From Saprospiraceae bacterium (GTDB lineage: Bacteria; Bacteroidota; Bacteroidia; Chitinophagales; Saprospiraceae), in NCBI GenBank assembly GCA_020850025.1, contig JADZFI010000293.1, positions 1 to 11,889 on the forward strand: 11,889 nt of DNA, in the 5' to 3' direction. Under the pieces are notes generated by a model. That model ran no database searches, was not told the origin of the DNA, and was given only the letters and a program-made list of their open reading frames with translations. Positions 6,748 to 11,889 of this stretch are shown here, piece by piece. The translations under genes were made by a program, and so were the position numbers. How positions within the stretch are numbered: the stretch's first letter is position 1; the number at the start of each line of letters is the position of its first letter.

Positions 6748-7053
6748 ATGAATAGTTTTCTCGTGCCAATCATATTGCTCGTCACTTTTTACACCTTATT
6801 CCAATTGGTGAAATTGTCGATAGCAATTGCTAAAGAAAGGAATCCGGAGCAGCCTCAAGAATCAGTGATGGAAGCATTTAGCAAACCAATCAATAAGCAT
6901 TTGTGGATAGGGCCTTTTTTCAGTGAACATGGTGACTCGGAACGGGTACAGGAATTAATCAAAAAGCGCAATCGGTGGGTAGCCATTTTCTGGAGTATCA
7001 TGATCCTTGGCCTTTTAGTCAGTTTGACGCTTGAAACGTTCAATCAATTGTAA
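6748..7053 (+). CDS. Small two-helix membrane protein of unknown function
   Basis: I do not recognise this 101-residue protein. It has a hydrophobic N-terminal helix (about 3-27) and a second near the C-terminus (about 77-95). Between them is a polar, charged loop of about 48 residues containing IKKRNRW just before the second helix. The ATG at 6748 begins directly with the first helix, 5 bases after the ftsI stop. An in-frame GTG at 6721 would overlap ftsI and add nine residues. The stop lies 13 bases before murE. Tight spacing places it in the dcw transcript. Its base composition is visibly richer in A/T than ftsI and murE, which hints at later insertion. Two predicted helices and an open frame between essential genes support a real gene; a role in division or wall synthesis is only a guess from position. 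Confidence 0.7.
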   Translation: MNSFLVPIILLVTFYTLFQLVKLSIAIAKERNPEQPQESVMEAFSKPINKHLWIGPFFSEHGDSERVQELIKKRNRWVAIFWSIMILGLLVSLTLETFNQL

Positions 7054-7066
7054 AAAGTAGGAGTAA

Positions 7067-8536
7067 GTGAAACTTTCTGAACTCATACAAGGCCTCAAGG
7101 GGCTCGACATCCAGGGAGACACTGGGGGCAACATCGGCCAAATCCGGTTCGACAGTCGCCAGGTGACTTCCGGCGATGTGTTTGTGGCGGTTAGGGGGGT
7201 ATCGTCAGACGGTCACCAGTTCATTCCGGTGGCTTTGGAAAATGGAGCCGGGGTAATTGTTTGTGAGGAATGGTCAGGGGAAACCGGTGCAACGGTGATC
7301 CGGGTAAAAGACAGCGCTGAAATGCTGGGGCAACTGGCTTCCAGATATTACGGAAACCCTTCAGAGGCTTTTACCCTGATTGGCGTAACCGGCACCAACG
7401 GAAAAACCACTACTACGACCCTGCTTTGGCAGCTCTTCACGGCATTGGGATATAAATGCGGATTGATTGGTACGGTAGAAAACAGGATTGGCTCGGCAGT
7501 GATACCCAGTACCCATACTACGCCGGATGCGGTTCGATTGCATGCTTTGTTTCGGGAAATGGCAGATGCCGGCTGTAGTCATGTGTTCATGGAGGTGAGT
7601 AGTCATGCAGTTCATCAACGACGTATAGCCGGGGCGGTATTCGCCGGAGGAGTGTTCACCAATCTTAGTCACGACCATCTGGACTATCATAAAACCTTCG
7701 CGGCATACCGCGATGCCAAGAAAAAGTTCTTTGACGATTTGCCCAAAAGCGCCTTTGCACTGACCAATGTGGATGATAAGAACGGGGTGGTCATGTTGCA
7801 AAATACCCGGGCACGCAAATGCAGCTACGGGCTGAAAAAACCGGCTGATTTCAAGACGAAGATCATAGAAAACAGCCTCACGGGTCTGCATTTGGAGTTG
7901 AATGGTATTGAATTGTTTGTTCGATTGATCGGGGAATTCAATGCCTACAACCTCACGGCAGCGTATGCGGTTGGCGCCTTGCTCAGTGAAGACACTCAAT
8001 CGTTCAACCGCGATCAGTTGCTCACTGCGCTGAGTAACCTGCAAAGTGCAGAAGGAAGATTTGAATACATCGTGCATCCCACCAAAGTAGGTTGTATCGG
8101 AATTGTAGACTACGCCCACACACCGGATGCACTGGAAAAAGTGCTGGAAACCATTGCCAAACTGAAAAAGAAAACATCCCGGGTGATAACTGTGGCTGGT
8201 GCAGGAGGCGACAGGGATAAAACCAAAAGACCGGAGATGGCCCGCATCGGCGCCCGGCTCAGCAACCAGCTGATCCTGACCTCGGATAACCCGAGAACCG
8301 AAGATCCGGCGGCCATTCTCAGCGATATGGAAGCTGGTCTGGACCAGGAAGGAAAGAAAAGAACCCTGATCATCCAGGATCGCGAGCAGGCCATCAGAAC
8401 AGCCGTAAAACTGGCCGGCCCCGGCGATGTGATCCTGGTGGCCGGAAAAGGACACGAGAAATATCAGGAAATCAACGGGGTGAAACACCCATTCGACGAT
8501 AAAAAGGTATTGTCGAAGTCGTTTGATGAAACTTAA
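7067..8536 (+). CDS. murE: UDP-MurNAc-L-Ala-D-Glu:meso-diaminopimelate ligase MurE
   Basis: MurE adds the third amino acid to the cytoplasmic peptidoglycan precursor using ATP. The 489-residue length is normal. The N-terminal UDP-substrate domain contains FDSRQV near residue 28. The ATP-binding loop GVTGTNGKTTTT starts at 106, and LSHDHLDYH at 200-208 is a Mur ligase signature. Lys218 in YRDAKKKFF corresponds to the carbamylated lysine. D407-N-P-R410 is the signature of meso-DAP specificity, so this organism probably has DAP-type peptidoglycan, consistent with the OmpA domain in the window. The GTG start is supported by the typical N-terminus MKLSELIQGL. AGGAG lies at 7059-7063, only 3 bases before the start and probably too close to be a standard ribosome-binding site. 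Confidence 0.97.
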   Translation: MKLSELIQGLKGLDIQGDTGGNIGQIRFDSRQVTSGDVFVAVRGVSSDGHQFIPVALENGAGVIVCEEWSGETGATVIRVKDSAEMLGQLASRYYGNPSEAFTLIGVTGTNGKTTTTTLLWQLFTALGYKCGLIGTVENRIGSAVIPSTHTTPDAVRLHALFREMADAGCSHVFMEVSSHAVHQRRIAGAVFAGGVFTNLSHDHLDYHKTFAAYRDAKKKFFDDLPKSAFALTNVDDKNGVVMLQNTRARKCSYGLKKPADFKTKIIENSLTGLHLELNGIELFVRLIGEFNAYNLTAAYAVGALLSEDTQSFNRDQLLTALSNLQSAEGRFEYIVHPTKVGCIGIVDYAHTPDALEKVLETIAKLKKKTSRVITVAGAGGDRDKTKRPEMARIGARLSNQLILTSDNPRTEDPAAILSDMEAGLDQEGKKRTLIIQDREQAIRTAVKLAGPGDVILVAGKGHEKYQEINGVKHPFDDKKVLSKSFDET

Positions 8537-8543
8537 GAAACCA

Positions 8544-8571
8544 ACCCGCCTGCGCTGAAGCTACGGCGGGT
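8544..8571. repeat. Hairpin 1 of 3 in the murE-mraY gap
   Basis: ACCCGCC at 8544-8550 pairs with GGCGGGT at 8565-8571 around a 14-base loop that includes GCGCTGAAGCTAC. Similar CCGCC...GAAGC...GGCGG sequences are commonly found as dispersed intergenic hairpins in bacterial genomes, as I recall. It begins 7 bases after the murE stop, but no T-run follows, so it is not a standard intrinsic terminator. Confidence 0.55.
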
Positions 8572-8578
8572 GAAAGAT

Positions 8579-8603
8579 AAAATAGTGGAGGGACTACTAT
8601 TTT
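8579..8603. repeat. Hairpin 2 of 3 in the murE-mraY gap
   Basis: AAAATAGT at 8579-8586 pairs with ACTATTTT at 8596-8603 around a 9-base loop. The stem is A/T-rich and its right arm contributes a four-T run. As a terminator it would be weak because the stem lacks G/C pairs. It could also be a protein-binding palindrome. Confidence 0.45.
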
Positions 8604-8620
8604 GATTTTGAGCCGGTTGC

Positions 8621-8641
8621 GGGGCGATGCAACATCGCCCC
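8621..8641. repeat. Hairpin 3 of 3 in the murE-mraY gap
   Basis: GGGGCGATG at 8621-8629 pairs perfectly with CATCGCCCC at 8633-8641 around the triloop CAA. The nine-pair, G/C-rich stem is the strongest hairpin in the window. GGGGCGATN...CATCGCCCC-type stems occur as dispersed repeats in several phyla, as I recall. No T-run follows, and mraY begins 37 bases later, so transcript processing or stability is more likely than termination. Confidence 0.6.
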
Positions 8642-8678
8642 ACAGCCAAATTGATTACACAAATGAAGCGTATCAACC

Positions 8679-9938
8679 ATGTTAACACACCTTTTTGAAT
8701 ATCTGAAAGAACATTACGACCTGCCGGGTGCGGGCCTGTTCAAATTTATTTCATTCAGGGCTGGTGTGGCCATGATTTTGTCGCTGCTGATCTCCCTGGT
8801 GATCGGCAAGCGTATCATCGACTGGTTGCGCAGGGCGCAGATAGGTGAAACGGTGCGGGACCTTGGCCTTGCGGGCCAAACTTCGAAAGCCGGCACGCCT
8901 ACTATGGGTGGCATCATCATCATTGCAGCGACGCTGATTCCCTGCCTGTTGATGGCGCGTTTGGACAATGTGTACATTTTGCTGATGCTTTTCAGCACGG
9001 TTTGGATGTTCACCATCGGGTTTATTGATGATTACATAAAGGTGTTCAAAAAGGATAAGGAAGGGTTGAAAGGACGGTTTAAGATCATGGGGCAGGTGGG
9101 ATTGGGATTGATCGTGGGGATCACGATGCTGGTGAACGACGAAGTGGTGGTGCGCATGGATCCGGAGGTAGCCACACAGAAAGGATATACGGTGATGGAG
9201 ACGCTCTTTGTAAAAGACCCTGCGGCTCCGAATACCTACAAGGAAATGGTGTACGTGAAGGCCCCGATCACCAATGTGCCTTTCTTTAAGAACAACGAAC
9301 TTGACTACTCCCGGTTTCTGTGGTTTTTGGGAGACAATGCACGCGATTTAAGCTCCATCTTCTTTGTGATCATGGTGATCATCGTGATCACGGCAGTGAG
9401 CAACGGGGCAAATTTGACAGACGGTTTGGACGGGCAGGCGGCGGGCGTTTCGGCCATTGTGATTGCAACGCTGGGCATGTTGGCCTACCTGAGCGGCAAC
9501 TCGCTGGCGGCCGATTTTTTGAAGATCTTTTACATACCGCATAGTAGTGAGTTGGTGGTGTTCTCGGCCTGTTTGCTGGGAGGGTGTATCGGTTTTTTGT
9601 GGTACAACGTGTTTCCGGCACGGGTATTCATGGGCGATACCGGCAGTTTGACCCTGGGTGGAATCATTGCCTCCCTGGCCATTATCACCCGGAAAGAGCT
9701 GTTGATTCCGCTTTTGTGCGGGGTGTTTCTGATTGAAAATCTGTCGGTCATCATTCAGGTATGGTATTTCAAGCATACCAAAAAGAAATACGGGGAGGGC
9801 AGAAGGGTGTTTTTGATGGCGCCGCTTCACCACCACTACCAGAAGAAAGGATATCATGAAGTGACCATTTCAGTGCGTTTCTGGATTGTACAAATTCTGC
9901 TGGCGGTGGCCACGATCATTACACTCAAGATCCGTTAA
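8679..9938 (+). CDS. mraY: Phospho-MurNAc-pentapeptide translocase MraY
   Basis: MraY transfers phospho-MurNAc-pentapeptide from UDP to undecaprenyl phosphate, making lipid I at the inner membrane. The 419 residues form a polytopic membrane protein. Family motifs in order are KAGTPTMGG at 70-78; the aspartate pair Asp117-Asp118 in GFIDDYIKVF; NLTDGLDG at 245-252 with catalytic-site aspartates; FMGDTGSL at 317-324; and APLHHHYQKKG with the histidine triad at 384-386. It is about 60 residues longer than E. coli MraY. The excess maps to a polar segment around 155-215, a feature I associate with Bacteroidota homologues. The ATG at 8679 fits the family N-terminus; another ATG at 8663 is in a different frame. 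A 142-base gap with three hairpins separates it from murE, unlike the tight spacing elsewhere. Confidence 0.97.
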   Translation: MLTHLFEYLKEHYDLPGAGLFKFISFRAGVAMILSLLISLVIGKRIIDWLRRAQIGETVRDLGLAGQTSKAGTPTMGGIIIIAATLIPCLLMARLDNVYILLMLFSTVWMFTIGFIDDYIKVFKKDKEGLKGRFKIMGQVGLGLIVGITMLVNDEVVVRMDPEVATQKGYTVMETLFVKDPAAPNTYKEMVYVKAPITNVPFFKNNELDYSRFLWFLGDNARDLSSIFFVIMVIIVITAVSNGANLTDGLDGQAAGVSAIVIATLGMLAYLSGNSLAADFLKIFYIPHSSELVVFSACLLGGCIGFLWYNVFPARVFMGDTGSLTLGGIIASLAIITRKELLIPLLCGVFLIENLSVIIQVWYFKHTKKKYGEGRRVFLMAPLHHHYQKKGYHEVTISVRFWIVQILLAVATIITLKIR

Positions 9939-9950
9939 GCAATTAAAAAA

Positions 9951-11291
9951 ATGAAAAAACGAATCGTCATACTAGGCTCCGGGGAATCCGGTACAGGAGC
10001 GGCCAAACTGGCCCGCTTCCTGGGCTTCGACGTGTTCGTGAGCGATAAAGGCCTGATCAAGGAGTCCTTCAAGCAGGAATTGGAAGAGGCAGGCATCCCG
10101 TGGGAGGAAAATCAGCATACCATGGCGCTGGTGCTGAATGCGGATGAGATCATCAAGAGCCCGGGCATCCCGGAGAAAAGCGAGGTGATGAAAGCCGTGC
10201 GGGAAAAAGGCATCAATGTGATTGGCGAAATTGAATTCGCGTATCGCTATGCCGGTAAATGCCGGATAGTAGCCATAACCGGCTCCAACGGAAAAACCAC
10301 CACCACCGAGCTTACCTGGCACCTGATGCACGAGGCCGGGCTGAATGTCAGAAAAGGCGGCAATGTAGGTAATTCCTTCGCCAGAATGGTGCTTGACGAC
10401 CTGCAGACAGGTAACATTAAAGTGAAAGACAGATGCTTTGTGCTGGAGATTTCGAGCTTTCAATTGGATGATATTCAACAGTTTAGGCCAAGTGTCTCTA
10501 TGTTGTTGAACATCACGCTGGATCATTTGGACCGCTACGAATACAAGCTTGAAAACTACTCGGCCGCCAAGTTTCGCATCAGTATGAATCAGCGGCGCGG
10601 TGACAAGTTCATCTACAACGGTTACGATCCGGTCATTCAGGAAAACTGGAAAGAGACAGGGGCGAAAAAGATCGCCATTCGGAAAGGCTTTTACAAGAAC
10701 GGCGTAATCCGCGTGGGTAAAGTGCAGTTCGACATGTCGCAGTCAGCCCTCAAAGGGCCGCACAACATGTTCAACGCAGTTTGCGCCATACGGGCGGCGC
10801 TCCTGATGGGCGCAGAGCCATCAGACATACAGAGAGGCCTGAACACTTTTGAAACCCCGCCGCATCGTTTGGAAAAGGTGGCGGTGATTCAGGGGGTTAC
10901 CTGGATAAATGACTCCAAAGCCACGAATGTTGACTCCGTGTTCTATGCCCTGCAAGCGATGGAAGCGCCAACGGTCTGGATCGTTGGTGGCCAGGACAAG
11001 GGAAACGACTACGAGCCGCTCTTGAAATGGGTGAAAAAAAAGGTGAAAGCCATCGTTTGCATGGGCGTAGATAACTCGAAGATCATCCAGGCTTTTAAAG
11101 GACTGAAAAAGCCCATGGTAGAAACCGGCAGTGCGCAGGCAGCCGTTGCAGAAGCAGCCAAAATGGCCAAAGAAGGAGATGCTGTATTGTTGAGTCCTGC
11201 TTGCGCCAGTTTCGACCTGTTTAAAAACTATGAAGACCGTGGAGCACAGTTCAGAGAGGCAGTGAAAGCATTAAAAAATACCAAACCCTGA
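9951..11291 (+). CDS. murD: UDP-MurNAc-L-alanine:D-glutamate ligase MurD
   Basis: MurD adds D-glutamate to UDP-MurNAc-L-Ala in the cytoplasm, the step before MurE. The 446-residue length is typical. The N-terminal Rossmann-like domain begins with VILGSGESGTGAAKLA and binds the UDP-sugar. The ATP loop AITGSNGKTTTT starts at residue 108. LEISSFQL at 165-172 and NITLDHLDRY at 187-196 are central-domain signatures, and Lys207 in YSAAKFRI is the expected carbamylated lysine. HNMFNA at 271-276, PHRLE at 304-308 and INDSKATN at 319-326 follow. WIVGGQDKGND and LLSPACASFDLFKNYEDRG mark the C-terminal domain. The ATG lies 12 bases after the mraY stop, so the two are co-transcribed. The glycosyltransferase start follows 14 bases after the stop. 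Confidence 0.97.
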   Translation: MKKRIVILGSGESGTGAAKLARFLGFDVFVSDKGLIKESFKQELEEAGIPWEENQHTMALVLNADEIIKSPGIPEKSEVMKAVREKGINVIGEIEFAYRYAGKCRIVAITGSNGKTTTTELTWHLMHEAGLNVRKGGNVGNSFARMVLDDLQTGNIKVKDRCFVLEISSFQLDDIQQFRPSVSMLLNITLDHLDRYEYKLENYSAAKFRISMNQRRGDKFIYNGYDPVIQENWKETGAKKIAIRKGFYKNGVIRVGKVQFDMSQSALKGPHNMFNAVCAIRAALLMGAEPSDIQRGLNTFETPPHRLEKVAVIQGVTWINDSKATNVDSVFYALQAMEAPTVWIVGGQDKGNDYEPLLKWVKKKVKAIVCMGVDNSKIIQAFKGLKKPMVETGSAQAAVAEAAKMAKEGDAVLLSPACASFDLFKNYEDRGAQFREAVKALKNTKP

Positions 11292-11305
11292 AAACCAAAC
11301 AACCA

Positions 11306-11889
11306 GTGCCAACCATCGTATTAGACATGGAACGATTGAGAAATCCATACACAGGCCTTGGGCAGTATTGCCTGCAACTCGGCCAGGCTTTTGTGGCAGA
11401 CAATGCCACAAAGGGTATGGTATTTACGGCGCTCGTTCCGGAAAATCGGCGGGAGGTGTTTGGCTCTTCCATGCAGTACAAGGTGGTAACGCCCTGGCAC
11501 AAGTGGCTGGGTATTCCAATCGAGGCAGATGTTTGGCATTGTATGCATCAAGATTCCGACTATTTGCCCAGAAACAAGAAAACGGCGGTGGTTTATACCA
11601 TCCATGATTTGAATTTTCTGGAACGCCTGGATTATTCAGAAGCCAAAAAAGCACGAAAACTGGCAGCCATACAGCGGAAAATCAACAACGCGGCTGGCTT
11701 GGTTTATATCTCGGAGTTTGTACGCGCACAGGTACACTCGCAATTGAATGTACCGGCGCGGATGGCAGAGCGGGTAATTTACAATGGTGGAGGGCACCCG
11801 GAAGAAGTCACCGAAAAAGCACAAGTGGTAGTAAAACGGGATAAACCCTTCCTGTTTTCCATCGGCATACATCCGAAGAAAAACTACCA
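11306..11889 (+). CDS. Glycosyltransferase (GT4-like), N-terminal part, cut by window edge
   Basis: I translated 194 codons by hand; the frame stays open to the window edge. GTG at 11306 is preferred over the ATG at 11327 because it gives the typical first beta-strand, MPTIVLDMERL, followed by NPYTGLGQYC. YTIHDLNF at about 97-104, LVYISEFV at 132-139 and IYNG at 158-161 match N-terminal-domain features of GT-B, family 4 enzymes. FLFSIGIHPKKN near 182-193 is the start of the C-terminal domain, whose donor-binding residues lie outside the window. The start is 14 bases after murD, suggesting co-transcription. In most Bacteroidota clusters ftsW follows murD, so this gene is an insertion or marks a break in the cluster. 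It does not look like MurG. The acceptor and sugar donor cannot be told from the sequence. Confidence 0.8.
   Translation, partial: MPTIVLDMERLRNPYTGLGQYCLQLGQAFVADNATKGMVFTALVPENRREVFGSSMQYKVVTPWHKWLGIPIEADVWHCMHQDSDYLPRNKKTAVVYTIHDLNFLERLDYSEAKKARKLAAIQRKINNAAGLVYISEFVRAQVHSQLNVPARMAERVIYNGGGHPEEVTEKAQVVVKRDKPFLFSIGIHPKKNY

Noticed and set aside
7361..8488. Minus-strand open frame of 375 codons opposite murE
   Set aside because: The translation has no recognisable motif and lies wholly within murE, whose motifs are complete on the plus strand.
8621..8641. Intrinsic terminator after murE
   Set aside because: The stem is strong but no T-run follows, and mraY and murD continue on the same strand.

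Overview
The window looks like a Bacteroidota (Bacteroidetes) chromosome. Five things support this. The dcw (division and cell wall) order matches that phylum, and murF does not sit next to murE. A TAnnTTTG-type promoter precedes mraZ. Shine-Dalgarno sequences are mostly absent. FtsL is the divergent short Bacteroidota type. The surface protein combines thrombospondin type 3 repeats with an OmpA domain. A lineage near Saprospiria or Chitinophagia would fit, but the sequence alone does not settle it.

Left part (1-2183, minus strand): the amino-terminal part of a DUF72/YecE-family protein, cut by the window edge, sits 24 bases downstream of an outer-membrane protein. That protein has a signal peptide, a predicted beta-barrel, six calcium-binding-type TSP3 repeats and a peptidoglycan-binding OmpA domain. 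The two genes are probably co-transcribed.

Middle (2184-2700): a 517-base divergent spacer. Its left half holds an 18-base direct repeat and a near-perfect palindrome, possibly the relic of an insertion-sequence end. Its right half is A/T-rich and ends in a promoter for mraZ, overlapped by three TGG motifs spaced exactly 10 bases apart. This resembles an MraZ autoregulatory operator.

Right part (2701-11889, plus strand): mraZ - rsmH - ftsL - ftsI (penicillin-binding protein with a PASTA domain) - an unrecognised small membrane protein - murE - mraY - murD - a glycosyltransferase cut by the window edge. MurE (DAP-adding, DNPR motif), MraY and MurD cover the cytoplasmic and first membrane steps of peptidoglycan synthesis. 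FtsI and FtsL act in septal crosslinking and divisome assembly. RsmH modifies 16S rRNA and MraZ is the likely regulator of the cluster. Four plus-strand genes appear to start with GTG or TTG.

Most of the window is a well-known conserved cluster and I see no clear new system. The points most worth a second look are the putative MraZ operator, the small two-helix membrane protein between ftsI and murE, the glycosyltransferase where ftsW is usually found, the insertion-sequence-like repeat upstream of the OmpA gene, and three consecutive hairpins between murE and mraY.
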